From Oxyruncus cristatus (taxonomy: Eukaryota; Chordata; Aves; Passeriformes; Cotingidae), in contig VXAY01000716.1 of assembly GCA_013399855.1 (NCBI GenBank), forward strand, positions 1 through 64,000: a stretch of DNA of 64,000 bases, in the 5' to 3' direction. Below the pieces are notes generated by a model. The model was not told where the DNA came from. It ran no database searches and was given only the letters and a program-made list of their open reading frames with translations. This document shows, one piece after another, positions 1 through 13,800 of the stretch; position 1 is the stretch's first letter; each line of letters opens with the position of its first letter. The position numbers and the translations under genes are program-made.

Positions 1-230
1 CCGCGGAGCATCCCCGGAGCCGCTTCCCCCGTTCCGGCCCGTGCCGGGCTTCGAGCCGAGGCCCCCGCGGGGAGCGGGGTCAGCCCGGGGCGCGAGCCCG
101 GAGGTGGCGTTGGCACCCCCGGGTCCCCTTGCCCGCGCTGTGCCCCCCACGCCGGACCGCGTGTGCGCCCCCCAACCCTGCGCTGACAGCGATGGAAAAC
201 ACCTTCCTGCCTCCCCATCCCTTAATCTCC
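1..230 (+). promoter_or_regulatory. HK2: CpG-rich edge, probably just downstream of the HK2 promoter and exon 1
   Basis: The first about 230 bases are very GC- and CpG-rich (ccgcgg, gagcgggg, gggcgcgag), then composition falls. This suits the tail of a CpG island around an upstream first exon. The 21-residue exon 1 itself was searched for by eye and not found. Confidence 0.35.
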
Positions 231-3200
231 GGGTCTCGAATCCTTAATTTTGGGGTCCCGAACTCCCCGAGCCTGTTCCCCAGACCGCAACCCTAAGTCG
301 CAGCGTCCCGTTGGGATGCATGGAGAGTTCATGGAGTGTTCCTCACCCCTAATTCCCGAGTTCAGGCACTGGAAAAGCGCAAGTGTTCCTGCTCTCCCAT
401 GGCTCGGGGAGTAGCCGGCCTTTGTCTGGCCAGGACAGCGCTTAGGCTGGGCTTAATAAATTATTCCTGGGAAAAAAATGCGGGATGGGAGAGTGTGCAG
501 AGGCTCGGGCTCTTCCCGCAGGGCTCCACCGGCGTTTGGGACATCTGGGAGTAGGGCAGAGAGGGCTTTGGCTGCTCTTCCTGAGGTCGGGAAATGGTCA
601 GGATTTGCTGATCTGAGTGTGAGGGGGTCGGGATTTGCAAACGTTGCCATAAAAAAGTGAGGAAAATTCTTAGAGAGCCCTCGGATAACCCTGGAGACGC
701 CACCGGGGAAGTGAAACTCGCCACGTTGGCCCTTTGCGAGCGCTAAATAGGAAGGAAAACAAGGCAGAACATTAAAAAAAAAACCCAACCCCAACCTAAA
801 CAAAGTGCAGGGAAAACTTCCCAACGCAAAACTATCCTTAAGGAAATACGGGCTCGGCTTCTCCCTCTGCTCGCCAGTGGCCCCGGGGTTGTGCAACAGC
901 CAAATCCAGGGGAAGGGATTGTGTAACCCGACGGCAGAAATAGGCCAGCGGCAGAGCCCGGCTCCGGGCTGCTCACGCCTTCCTTATCGGGAGCTGGGAA
1001 TAATGGAGAGGGAAAGCTTGGAAGAAGGAATTCGGCTTCATTACCCACCGAGAAAGGAGTGTGCTGAGCTTCGGGGACCGGCTTCATTTCCCTCCTAGCT
1101 CCAAAACGGTTGTTGGGATGGGAGGGAGGAAAAAACTATCCAGGAGCCGTCGGCATGAGCTCGGGATGCTGTGGGAGACAGCGCTGCCCTCCCAGCCGCC
1201 TCCACAACTGGATTTCTCTGGGATATTTTGAAACAAATTCCTGTGAATCCTCCCTGTGAGGCAAAGCTGGGAGAGAGCACGGAGCTCAGCTTGGCTCAGG
1301 GAGAGGGCAGAGGGGGGAGCAGCCAGCTGTCCAACCTGGCTGCTTCCACCAGGGATGTACAAATTATTCCTGGTTTATAAATCTTCCCAAGCAAGGTGTG
1401 GGGTCCCCAGCACAGGGAGTTTTAGGGGGCGTAATTCTTGGAAAGCTGCAATTTATTTGGTTGGGTCTTTTTATCAAACCCAGAATTTGAGACTATATTT
1501 GAGAAAAAACTTGCAGGTGGTAGCCTAGGATGTGTTTTCCCTTTGGATCAGGCAAAAAAGGGGCTCAGCTGGGGGAAGAAAGTGCCTTTTCCAACATCTG
1601 TGGCTTGTGTCCACCTCAAGGCCTTGAAAATAGCCTCAAAAATAGGATTTTTCTTCCCATTCTTGCCACAGAGCAGCTTTGCCTGCTCCCCTGCCCACCT
1701 TGGGGGGATGTTACCTACATCCCCAACACCTCCTGCCCTTTTCCTGGCTGGAAAGTGGGTTGTCTGGACTTATCTAACCCCCAAGGGATTGTGCAAACTT
1801 TAATTAACCTCAGCAGCGTCCTTTGAGATCCCGGCTTGAAAGTTTGCCACCGCTGGACCGCGTTCCCTTGGGATGTGCCGGCTCATGCTGGGCTTCCTGG
1901 TCCCTCAACCTCATCCTGTCATGCGACAGCAGTGGGAGTTGAGCGGCTCCTATTCCCCATCCCTCCTTCAAAAGAGGGAAACACTGGCAATGGGGTTAAT
2001 TTTCCAGGATTTGTGGCGGTTTCCAAGCAGGGGCAGGTTTTCCTAGATTTGTTTTTGTTTTTAGGTTTGGTTTTTTTTTTTTTAATTTATTTATTTTACT
2101 TTTCCTTTGCCAAGGGATTAGTTTTATTCAGCTGATTCCTCCCTGGCCGCTTCTGTGGCTGTGGGAGGGGCACCTATGGCAAATTCCTGGAAAACCAACT
2201 TAACAGCTTCCCTTGAGGCTGCCAAGGTCAATGTCAGGACTTCACACCTTTGGGAAGTTGCCCCGTGGCCCCTCGCTCCTCCTCCCCTCACCAGAACTGC
2301 CCAGCCTCAGTTTTCCCTCCACAGTGGGATGCTCCCAGCAACCAAAGGGGGATTCTTGGCAGCAGCAAGGCTTTCCCACCCAGCATCCGAGCGGAATGCT
2401 GCTCTGATCCCTGCCCTGGAGACCTTCTGGGTTTAAATTTGGGGAGGAGCAGGACCTGTGGGCAGGGAGGTGCCTCGAGAGCCGGTGGGAGCTGGGAGCA
2501 GTTGGATGTCTCCAAGGCCAGAGCTGGAAACCAGAGTGTTTCCCTGGTTAAACTGGGTTTTTGTGGGGCTGTGGAGCAGTGGGGTCACCCAGGGATGGGT
2601 CAGTGGATGCTCCACCGTGTGACTTCCTCGCCAGGGGTGCCCGGCTCCACCTCCGGCATGGATTCGGCTGCCGACCGGGGGGTGAGGGTGAGGATGGGGA
2701 GGAACCGGCCGAGCAGGAAACATCTGACTCACGCAGTGTGAGATGACTCCGGGCGTGTGTCATCCGAGGGCTGGCCCTGGTGGGGAGGGCACGTGGGGCT
2801 GGATTCGGCGCAGAGGAGCCAAAGGACGTGGGTGCCACCGGGGTCAGGGCTGGGGGAGGGTGGGTGCAGCCCAGCATCACCCCTGTGTCACCCACGGGAA
2901 CTTGGGGAAGGGGATGAGCCGGTTCCCTGTGCTGAGTCACCCGGGGTGGGAAACCTGGGACAGGGATGGGCAGTGCTGGTGTGAAGAGTGCAGGGACCGA
3001 GGACGTGGCACAGGGTCTGTCCTGGGACAGGGAACAAACCCTCCCCAGTGCTGGAGGCCTTCACCCTGCCGCCTCTGCTGCTCCCTCTGCCTCGGTTTCC
3101 CTGAATTCCTCAAATCCCACCGCAGATCCGGGTGGCATGGGAGCACAGCTGGCGCTCACACGGCATCCCCTGCTGAGAGAAGCAGGGAGGGAGTCAGCAT

Positions 3201-3851
3201 TTGCTAAAACTTCAGGCACTCCTGCAAAACAGCGTGTTTTAAGTTAAAAACTGTGACAGGGAGGGAAGTAAGTCAAAGAAAAGATAATTCCCAGGAAAAG
3301 TTTCCCTGGAGGGAGGGTTGACAACACACACTGTGGGTTTGGGGTTCTCCAGCCTTCCCCAAACTTGAACACCACTCCGTTGTTCTCACACACAACAAAT
3401 GTTTGGCTTTGTTGCCAAAAAGGAAAAGAATTCAGTCCAGAAACCAGCCAACTTCTCCCAGTGTTCTGCTTTTGCTTAAAACGCTGCTTGAGTGAGGCAC
3501 ATCCAGCTGAAAAATCCAGCAGGGAGGTGCTGGGGGTTGGACACACGTGCTCCCACTCTGGTTCTCAGCAGGCACGTGGCTTTGGAGAAGGATTCAGAGT
3601 AAAACCAAAACCGAAAGCAGGCAGCTTCCCCTCCTTGGAGCCTGGGATCATTAATGGGAAAGATGTACCAGAGAGCTTTTTGCAGGAGAACAGCCCTCCC
3701 CGGGACATCGGCTGGGCAGGAAGTCGCTGCGAGGTGCAGGAAGCCCCGTCACGCTGCAGGTTCCGTCACCCACAGCAGCCCTGCCCCCTGCCCCCTGGGT
3801 GTGCCCCGGGACCCAGGCAAGGGCAACAAGTAAACCAATGTATTTCTAGTG

Positions 3852-4213
3852 TCATGGAATGGGTTGGGTTGGAAGAACCCTTGAAGCCCACCCAGTGCCA
3901 CCCTCTGCCGTGGGCAGGGACACCTTCCACTAGCCCAGGTTGCTCCAGCCTGGCCTCGGACACTTCCAGGGATGGGGCAGCCACAGCTTCTCTGGGCAAC
4001 CTGTGCCAGGGCCTCTCTACCCTCACAGGGAGGAATTCCTTCCCAATATCCCATCTATCCCACCCTTTGCCAATGTGAAGCCATTATCTCTTGTCCTGTC
4101 ACTCCAGACCCTTGTCCCACGTCCCTCTCAGCTCTCTTGGAGTCCCTTTAGGCACTGGAAGGGGCTCTAAGGTCTCCCCAGAGTCTTCCCTTCTCCAGGC
4201 TGAACACTGCCTG
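3852..4213 (-). mobile_element. CR1 LINE fragment, 3' part
   Basis: The + strand reads tcatggaatgggttggg, then the caccttccactagcccaggt and ggatggggcagccacagctt blocks, so the element runs on the - strand. It is 5'-truncated. Confidence 0.9.
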
Positions 4214-5501
4214 CACTTTTCCATGTACAGTGGCATTGAATTGGAATTAAGTTATTCACAGACTAATTAATATTTCCACAGCACAGACCCCTCGGGGTCC
4301 AACCCCTGATTAAGAGGAGTCTTGAGGTGTAAAACACCATCCAGCTGCGGTGCTGCTACCAGAGTTGTGAGTTTTCAAAGCCAGAGCTGGTTGTTGGATT
4401 GCCTTAAGCTCGGCTCAGCTCACACAGCAACAGAAATTGGGCAACTCGAGGTTTCTTCAGCCGCAGGACGGGCGGACCTTTCCTGGGGTGTCTGTGCAGC
4501 GGGGATGGGCGACCCTGGGCACTTCTCCAGCATCTGGCCTGGAAACGAGCTGAGCCTTGGAGACAGCCCTGAGCCAGGAGATGGGGATTTGCTGGGTTTT
4601 GGTTCCAAAATGTGGCATCAAGCTCGTTACAGCCGCAGCGGCTCCATGATCTGGTGCTTCAACACAATGTCCTGGGCTGGAGCACGCCTGGCACTTCCCA
4701 GCCTCCATCCCTTCCCTCTCCCTTCAGTTTGTTTAGATTTCCTTGAGGAAACACTATTAGTCAGGCTGGAAGCTTTCCAGAAATTCAATTGCCCGGTTCT
4801 GGCTCCTAACCTAGTGACTTTATTTGTTTGGAATTGGCAATCCAACCCAAATTATTCCATGATCTTCCAAAACAATAAACAACTGAGAAGGTGTTTTTGT
4901 CTTGGAAGATGCTCAGGCTCTGATGCTGCAGGCTGAATTCCCCCTGTTTTATCCCATCTTTGCAACAGTTTGAGGGGTGCTTGGAATAACAAAGCAGGCC
5001 ATGGGGCTGGGAAGCTTTGGGAATGGCTCTTCCTTGGTGGGGGCCAGGCACAGCTCAAGGGGGTCTCGTTGGGAAAGGAGCCGTTCTGCAGGATGTCCTG
5101 ACCTGCCTTAACTGCCAAGTGGGGCAATGTCTACGTTGGGAGAAGATGATCCAGGTCTTAAAGGGCTTTGGAGATTAGAGGAAGGTCATCCTGTTCCTCA
5201 GGGTGAGGTTATTCTTGGTGAACTGGAGCCTGGAGGACATGGGGGACGTGCCGAGCGGTGCCTGTCCTGGGGGAACGAGGTGAAACCTCTGGGTGGTTTC
5301 CCTGTGCTGTGATTTTGGGGGTGGTGGGTTGTGCACTGCAGCATCTTCACTGCTGAGGAGCACCTGAGCTCCCAAAGCTCCCAGCTTTTCTGGGATGAGA
5401 CCTTCCCTGGCAGGGGTAAAAGCAGCAAAGGCAGGGTGACAGATGGGAGAGAAACAGCAGTTTGGGCAAGGGTGAAAGTCTGTGGTGTGGAAGCCAACTG
5501 C

Positions 5502-5666
5502 TGGGATGGAGGCACCTCGTTGGGACCCCCTCCCTGGAATGGGGACACCTCGTTGGGATCCCATTGCCAGGATGGGGACTCCTCGTTGGGACCCCTCCAT
5601 CAGGATGAGGACACCCCCCTGGGAACCCACCCCTGTGCTGGGGACACCTCATTGGGACCCCACTGC
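5502..5666 (+). repeat. Tandem repeat, 5 copies of a 33-bp unit
   Basis: The units start tgggatggaggcacctcgtt and differ by a few bases each, with five full copies end to end. The period is a multiple of 3, so an open frame runs through it by chance (GDTSLGP-like 11-mers). Confidence 0.85.
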
Positions 5667-6087
5667 TGGGTCCCCATCCCCAGTCCCAGTGGTCCCACCA
5701 GGACCCCCCGAGCACCACAGGCTGCTGGGGAGGGGATGAGGCTGGCTGGGGTCCTTGCTGTGCCCAGGGCAGGTCAGTGGCTCGTGAGGACTTTGGGGAA
5801 GGTCTCCATGAGCTGGAATAACAGTGTCTGTATCTCCCGGGATAATGATCTCTCTCCCGGGATAACTCTCTCTCTCCAGCTCACCCCTAAGAAATGGGGT
5901 TGATTGTCTCTCCTGGGTTGATGGTGTTGGCACAACCCCTGGGATAACTCCTGGGATAGGGGTCACCCTTGGCGCAGCTCTGGGGGAGGTTTCCTGCCCT
6001 GGGGCTGGCACAGAAGTGGGCTCCAGTTCCTGGAGTTGGGAGAGGAAGGAGAGGGTGGAGGTACCGCTGGGGCAGCAGGGCAGGAGC

Positions 6088-6121
6088 GACCAGTTAACCA
6101 GTTAACTGGAGGTTACTGGTC
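6088..6121. repeat. Small imperfect palindrome
   Basis: gaccagttaacc at 6088-6099 pairs with ggttactggtc at 6111-6121 with one bulged base, around an 11-base loop that repeats the ccagttaac word. Confidence 0.5.
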
Positions 6122-7652
6122 CCAGTAACCAGAGCCTCGGTACATGGGAGGGAGTTTTCAGCAGCTGAAAGCAAATAGGAAGGGAGGGAGGAGTGTTTGA
6201 CTTTCCTGCTGCTGGGGTGGATAAGGAGAGGCTGGTAAACAGCTGGCACCGGGAAACCTCCAGGTTTCCTTCTCCTTGGCTTTTCCCTCCTGCCTGCCTG
6301 GTCTCCCAGCTCCTGATTTCTGGGAAAGAGCTGAAAACACCAGGAGAAATGAGGAGGAGGAGGTTTTGCCCATCACACCAGTGAGGATGGTGTTCCCCTG
6401 GGGATGAAGCATCTCTCCTGGAATGTGCTGGGCCAGGCCTCCCTCCATCCTCTGACTTCGCCGCTGGGATCTCGGCTCCCAGATTTCCAACAGAGCTGGG
6501 GGTGGGGGAAAAAGGGATGCGCTGGAGCATCCTGAGCCTGAAACGCGGGCAGCCCAAACCACAGCAGGGCTGTGTTGTGCAGCCCGGGGTCCATGAGCCA
6601 GGTCACGCTGGGGCGGGTGCAATTAGTCGCCCACAAAATGCCCATTTCCTCCAGCGTAGCCCCATAAAACACAATCCGAGCCCGTTTCCGCTGACCCCGT
6701 GGTACGTGCCTGCAGACAGGTGAGCGCGCGGGGTGGAGTTTTCCTCTTGACTTCTCAGGGCTTGCAGCTGCCCTTTAATTAATTTTAAGTGAAGCTAATT
6801 GAAACAGGGCATCATTTGGGAGCGGGCAGTGTCCGCCGCTCCCGTTCCCTGCTCCGGCCTGGCTGCACAGACACGCACGGTCGGGGTCAGGGAGGAATCT
6901 TTCCATGCCTTTCCTGGAGAAGGCAAGATGCTTTGATGCCATTTATGGAAGGAGCTGGGCTTCTCCATATCCCCAGCTCAAGGGTGTAACGATTTCCAGG
7001 AGCAGGGGGTGGATTTCTTGCCTCTCTGGCCACAGCCCCCACTTGTGTCACACCAGCGTGGTTTGCTCCAGGGGGTTGAGTAGCTCTGGGCTCTTGGGGT
7101 GATCTCAGCAGCAGAGAAATGACGGGGCACTGGATTCCTCCCTGGGGGTCAAGGTCAAGGCGCTTTGGTGCCCTGGCATGGGAAGGGCTCCACACTTGAA
7201 AACCTCCATCGCTGACCTCCTGACTCACTCCTGAGTTTGAATTCCTGCTTCTGTAGCAACCTGTTTGGGTGTCTGTAGGTGACTGAGCGGGAAGATGCCG
7301 TGGAGCATTGGGTGCAACTTGGAGTTTGGCATTCCCAAGCCGGCAGTGGTCCGGGAAGGGGATGCAGGGTGGCGTTTGGGGAGCTCCTTGGAGAACAGCC
7401 CCGGGTGGCTGGGGAGAGGTGCAGGACCAGTGGTGGGTGATACCGAGCTATTCCAGCAATGCTGCCGGTCATGTGCCAGTGGTGCCACATCCTGTGCTTT
7501 GGGGTGGGTCACGACCTGCTCCCACCCCCCTGCTCCTTGTGTCACCCCCGGCAGCCTGAGAGGGGCTGGCCACTGTCCTGAGCGTGTCCTGGAGGCTGTA
7601 CCCCTGTGCCCATGTCCCCACCTGACCTTCGGGCTTTATCTCCCCCTCTCAG

Positions 7653-7815
7653 ATCGACAAGTACCTGTACCACATGCGGCTCTCTGATGAGACCCTCCTG
7701 GAGGTGTCCCAGCGTTTCGAGAAGGAGATGGAGAAGGGGCTGGGAGCAGAGACCAACCCCACCGCCTCCGTGAAGATGCTGCCCACCTTTGTCAGGTCCA
7801 CCCCGGATGGGACAG
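7653..7815 (+). CDS. HK2: HK2 exon 2 (163 bp, residues 22-75)
   Basis: Starts after a ctctcag acceptor with [16 protein letters not shown] and ends GGGACAG before gtaccg. It carries the helix that follows the mitochondrial anchor and the [14 protein letters not shown] segment. Length equals the 163 bp of mammalian HK2 exon 2. Confidence 0.96.
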
Positions 7816-10800
7816 GTACCGTGGGGTGGGAGATGCTCCTGGGAGCGCAGAGGGAGGGCGGGGACCACCCTTCCTCGTGGCACTGCCAAAACAGGGGTGG
7901 CACCACAGCCACCTCCTCTGCTGGTCCTCGGGGCGTCCTCCTGCTCCGGCTGAGCGCGGGGACAGGCCTCGTTCCCTGCTCTGCTGGGCCAGGAGGGGCT
8001 GCCAGTTCCCGCTGGCGGGAGGGAGGGTGGGAAGCCGCCCTCGCGTGCCCTTGCTGGCAGGACAGAGACAGTCACGGGTCCGGCTCATCAGATTTCATTA
8101 GCAGTGAGGCGGCAGCGCTGCCAGCGCTGTCTGAGAGCCACCCGGGCCCGGCAGGAGCAGGGGCTCTCCAGGCTCCTCACAATGCAGCCTTTCTGCCCAC
8201 TTCCCGTGCCTGAGGCACGCTCTGGACAGGCACATCCCCAGCTTGTCCCTCTCAGCCCAAAAAACTGCTTCCTCCGGCATCCAGAGGGGAAAGTTCCTTG
8301 TTGCGTCTCCTGGCTCGGTGTTTTGGGAAGGAGCTGGTCTCCATCCCTGCAGCATCACCCCTTGCCCACCAAAGTACCCAGGACCCAAGAGCTCAGAGCT
8401 GGTGGAGCGGTGCTGGCTGCTGAAGGGAAGGAGGGACGGAGCCCTCAGCAGCTGGAGCTGCCCTGGCTCCACATCTGGGATGGCAGCAGTCCAGGAAAAG
8501 GCCCTGGGATGGTCAGTCCTGGTGGATGGAGTTGCTGGGAGTTGGGGTTGCTCCAGTGTCAGCACCTCCATGGGGGTCTGTGAAACCTCAGTGGCAGAGG
8601 CTGCTGGTCACCAGTGGGAGAGGTAAAGAGGGACAGAGCCAAAAGACCTCGTGGCTGCTTTCTGGAGGCAAGGACAGAAGTGGTAGAATCGTGGAATCAC
8701 AGAGACTTGTGGAATGGTTTGTGTTGGAAAGGCCCTCTAAGGTCATCAAATCCAACCATTCCCCCAGTGCTGCCAAGGCCGCCTCTAACCCATGTCCCAC
8801 ACAGCTGTTAAACCCCCCAGGGATGGGGGCTCCACCCCTGCCCTGGGCAGCTGTACCAGGGCTGGACAGCCCTTTCCATGAAGAAATTTCCCCAATATCC
8901 AACTTAAACCTCCCCTAGCACAGCTTGAGACTGTTTCCTCTTTTCCTTCCGTTGTTCCCTGGGAGCAGAGCCTGACTTCCCCCTCTCTCCCCTCCTGTCA
9001 GGGAGTTGTAGGTGGTGATGGGAGGTCTCTGCATCACTGGGCAGTGTTGGGTGTTTGCTGGTAATGTCTCAGTGAGGTCTGGGGTGGGTGGTAGCATCTC
9101 CTGTGTCCCTGTGAAGGCACAGGCATCATGGAATGGTTTGGGTGGGAAGGGACCTTAAAGCCCATCCAGTTCCACCCCCTGCCAAGGACAGGGACACCTT
9201 CCACTAGCCCAGGTTGCTCCAAGCCCCGTCCGACCTGGCCTTGGACACTTCCAGGGATGGGGCAGCCACAGCTTCTCTGGGCAACCTGTGCCAGGGCCTC
9301 TCTACCCTCACAGGGGGGAATTTTTTCCTAATATCACATCTAAATTTCACCTTTTTTAGTTTAAAACTTTTTTGCCCTTGTTCTCTCACTACACCCCCTG
9401 CTAAAAGTCTATCTCCACCTTCCTTATGAGCCCCTTTAATCCCTGAAGCATCTGGACCCCCAGAGCATCCCCTGTGCTCGGCCCCCTCCGTGCACCTACA
9501 CCCAAAAGCTGGACCTGGCTCCCTGCCCCAGGATCGAGATTCCAATCTACTTAAGTGATGGAGAATATTTTTAATTACAGGGACGGCCAGGAGCCGCCCC
9601 TGGGCACGGGAACTGCAGCAGCCAGAGGTGCTGGGTGCTGGTGGAGGGTGCGTCGGTGCTCGCAGCAGCCTGACCCGCCGCCGCGACAAGCAGCGATCCC
9701 TCCCCGTGCCCTTCTGGGACGGGGCCTTGGCACCCTTCCCTGTGTCAGTGTCCCAGCTGACATTTCTCACCCTGGGCAGGGAGAAAGGGGAACGGCAGCA
9801 TGGAAAATGTCACTTGAGAGGGGTGCTGGGGCAGTCACGGGGCTGCAGCTGCCCAGGGGAGCTGGGAAACGGGAGGGTTCTGAGCAAATCCCAGGGAGCC
9901 AAGAGCTGGAGTTCGCTGTACAGCTCCAGCTGGATCCAGGCTGTGAGCAGCACCAGTGCCTCTGCTCTTGGGTTTTGGAGGGGAAGCTGGAAGGTGGCAC
10001 ATCGGTGCCAAATCCCTGGCAACAGCTGTGGCAACAGCTCAGCAAGAGCTCAACGTCCAGGGCTGTGTCCTTCCTTCTTCCCTTTTTTTTTTCAAAGCTC
10101 CTGGGCAAAGTCTGACTTGGGATGGGCACCAAGTCCTGCTCCCACCTGCTCCAGGTGCCAGGAGCTGCTCCCACTCCCAGGACAGGCTTTTCCTCTGCTC
10201 CAGGCCTGCTCTGAAATGCCAGTGCCATGGGGCTCCTCACTGTCCTCCTGCAAGGCATCCCTGTCCTTCCCTCCCTCCTGCTGCAGCCCCCCATATCTGT
10301 GGGATTACAGGCCCTGTAATGCACAGCCAGATCCCAGCCACCGGGATCCGGGCGGATGAGAGGTGCTTATGGAAATACAAGGTCACATCTGCAGGTTAAG
10401 CCAAAACACAGCCCTTGCTCCCAGCTCCCAGAGGCTTCCCTGTGCCCATGGGGTGTGATGAGAGGGGGGAATTCTGCTTTGGAAGCAGAAACTCTCCCAG
10501 TAACAACTTTTCTTGCTTTGCTGGGCTCCGGCACCCACCGGAACGCCGTCTTGCCATGCTGGCACTGCGGTGGTGGGTGTCCCACTGCAGGCTGATGGGG
10601 AAACAGATCCTAAATAAGCTTCTCCTTGGACCCCCAGTGACTCTCCCGAGGGCTCTCCCCGCTCAGTGCAACCACCACCTTCCTCCCTGCTCCATTCCTG
10701 GTTTTTCCAGGCTTTGCTGGTGTCTCCACATTTCCTCGTCCAGGCTGGTGTTGACACGAGGATCTTGTGGTGCATCCTCTGTTAAGCCCCAGCAGTTGAT

Positions 10801-13800
10801 AACCCCAGCCTGGAGGTTTCAGGAGGATGCTGCAGGATTTGGGGGTCTAATCCCTGGAAATCTGAAGGGTGGCTCTTGGCAACACCTTTCCCTTGGCCAG
10901 TGGGCTCAGCTCCTGCTGATGACCAGCTGCCTCTGCAGGCAAACCAGCTCATCTGGCCCATGGCCTTGAAAGGCTTGGGAAAAAAACACTGTTTTTTATG
11001 CCCAAAGCCCCGTGGTTGGGGATTTACTGAATTCCCAGTGAGCTTTCCCAAGGAAGCTGTGACTGCCTCGTCCCTGGAAGTGTTCAAGGCCAGGTTGGAT
11101 GGGGCTTGGAGCAACCCGGGATAGTGGAAGAGCAAGGGGGTGGAACTGGCTTTCAACCCAAACCATTCCATGATTCCATGACCTGTCTGGAAGGAGGGTA
11201 GGGCTGGTGAGGGGTGGCAGTGGGAAGTGCTGGGGCTGGTGCCTCAACCCTCTCCTGCATCTCTCCTGGGCAGCAGAGCCTGGACCTGCTGCAACTTTTT
11301 CTCTTCCTCTTAATTTTTATTTACCCAGTTTGACCAAGGATTCCTACACGATGGAACTGCAGTCATTGGAAGGTTGTGGTTCCACTGGGGGTGGGAGTTC
11401 GGGGGTGACCAACCTCTGAGGTGCTGGGACACGATCCCACACGTGCTGCTCCTCTCCCCTTGCCACCCCCTCTGCCCCCCGCGCTCTTCCCGGGAGCACA
11501 GGGGGTTTTTCCCAGGCACTCAACTCTCACCCTTGGGTTTACCAAGAGCAAACAGCCCCTGGAATCAGGGCTCTGTGTTTGCCCTCCCTGTTTGGCTTGT
11601 GGGCTCAGCACCACCTTTGATACCTTATCATGGGCCGTGGGGGCCTGACCCGGGGGGGGGACCCAGACCTGGTGCCGGCCACGGAGCCCATCCCTCAGCT
11701 GGGATTTTTCCAAGGGAGATTTTGCTGCCTTTTTCCTCCTGCAAAGCTGATCCACCTGGGAACCCACCCCTTGACCTCATCCCTTGCCACCGGACTGCTC
11801 GTGCCCCTCTGGTGGGTGCTGAGCAGTGTGAGGGGGATGTGGGGAGGTGTTTGGGTCCCACTGGTGAGGGCAGGGTAGAGCTGGTCCGACACAGCTCCAG
11901 GGGCCAGGAGCCCCATGTGGGGCTTGGCTGAAGCACCAAGTGTGTGAGGGCTGGGCAGGAGGGGAGGAGGGCCCCATCCACGCTCCTTAGCCCTTTTTTT
12001 GTGAGCCTCCTGGGTTCCCTGGGTTATCTCTAAGGAGCTGAGCAACCTGTGACCCTCTTGGCTCCAGTGCCCTTATCCCTGGCATATTTATCAGCCCCCT
12101 GAGGTGCTTTCCATGCTCTGCTAACGAGCAGAACAGCATCAGAACGGCACCGGTGCCAATGGCAAGGGGAGCAGGAGCACAGTGTGACCTGTGTGTAGGG
12201 CAGGACACGATGCCAGTGGTGCCCAGCCAGGCATCACATCCAGCTCTGCCCATCTGTGGCTGAGGGAGGTCCCCGTGGTGGCCTCACCAAGGACAGTGGG
12301 ACAGCCAGCAGCTTCCCCAAGGTTTTCCGGGTGTGTTTTCTGTGTGAAGAGCCACTGTGGCCATGGATGCCCTGTGGCTGGCAGACAGGCTGTGAAAGGA
12401 GCTGCCAAACTGGTTTAAACCTCAGCCCTGCAAAGGGTCAAAGGGGGGAGGAGGAGGAAGGGATGTTCAGGGTTTTACTGCCCCAGCACAGGAGCTCGGT
12501 GCTCTGATGGCCCTGTGTCCTCCTCCAGCCCCGAATTCTGGCCACGCTGCCTCTCTCAGAGCTGTGTCAAGGGTGTTGGTTGAGCAGGGAGGAGCTGCAA
12601 AGCTCTGGCAGGGCCCCGGTTTGGAGTGGTCTGGGGTTATTGGCTCCTGCAGGGGCTGTGGGGCCCCAGAGAGAGATGAGGCTTGGCCAGAATCTGCGCA
12701 GGGACTCGCTGAACTTCAGCTCTTGTTAAGATAATGGTGTGATGGCCTTGGCACCTCCTTGTTCCATTGGCCAGCCGATTCTGGGGTGTGACCTGGGCTG
12801 AGGGGACCATGGCCTGTGCTGGGGGCTGGGCACTGGCTGATGTCACCAAGAGCTGGGTCCCCACTGCCCTGTGTCACCCTGGGGATATGAGATGCACTGA
12901 CCCCCCTTGGTGATGTTCTGACTCCCCTTGGATGTTGTTCTGACTCCCCTTGGATGTTGTTCTGACTCCCCTCGGATGTTGTTCGGTTCCCCCGTGGGGT
13001 GAAGTGCTGACCCCCCAGTACTCCCCCATCTTCCACGTTCTCCATCCCCAGCTCTGGCCCTGCTGAAGCTGCCCATGACCCCTGAGCCCTCTCATTCCTC
13101 ATCTCCTCAGGGCTCCGGGGGCAGCTTTCCATGGCCCTTTTCCGCCTCTCTAAAGCCGCTCCAGCTCCCAGTGGGCCCCATGCCCCGTTCCCTCGCCCCG
13201 AGCCCTCGGAGGGTGACCCCAGGAAAGGCGCCAGGCCCGCTGGAGCCCCGCGAGTTGCCTTTTCAGCTGGAGTCACTGGAGATGCCGGCGGCCCCGCTGG
13301 CGTGTGCATACTAATAACCCACAGGTTTTGTCCCAACTGTGGCCCCTTTGTACCAGCACCGGCCGGCACAAAGCGGCCCCCGGGCGCCGGGATCGGCCCG
13401 GGGGAGCCAGCACAGCACATTTAATGCATTCAGGACTCCGACAGTGCTGATAGAGGGCTTTCCCCCGGCCCTCTCCCCACTAAAACAGCCAGCAGGGCGC
13501 TTTTCCCACAGCCCGGGTCCCAAACCCAGTGAGCTGCCTTGAAAACAAACAGGAGGGGAGGCTCTGGGCTCACCCTTGGGGCTCCCCTTGGAGGAACCAC
13601 GTTCCAGCTCCCCCCGCCCCAGGGAAGGCAGCAATGAGCCCCCGAAGGTCTTCTGGAGTTTTTCCCTCCCTGGTTTCCTGCTTCCACCTTCCAGTGCTGC
13701 CATCGGGAGCCGCGTGCCGGGAGTGCACAGGATTCCTGGGGCAGGGCAGAGAGGTGGCCTGGGCCGCGCCAGCCCAGCCTGAACACGACGGGTATTTCCA

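Larger units (their letters stand above)
231..7652 (+). other. HK2: HK2 intron 1, 3' part
   Basis: No coding exon recognised. It holds one CR1 copy (3852-4213), a 5 x 33-bp tandem repeat (5502-5666), a small hairpin (6088-6121) and a T-run near 2068. The short open frames have no family resemblance. Confidence 0.7.

Noticed and set aside
5331..5903. 190-residue frame with DTSLGP repeats
   Set aside because: Explained by the 33-bp tandem repeat; no start context or homologue recognised.
1..7652. HK2 exon 1 (mitochondrial-binding N-terminus)
   Set aside because: Searched by eye for the expected short coding exon with a donor; not found, so it is placed upstream of the window.
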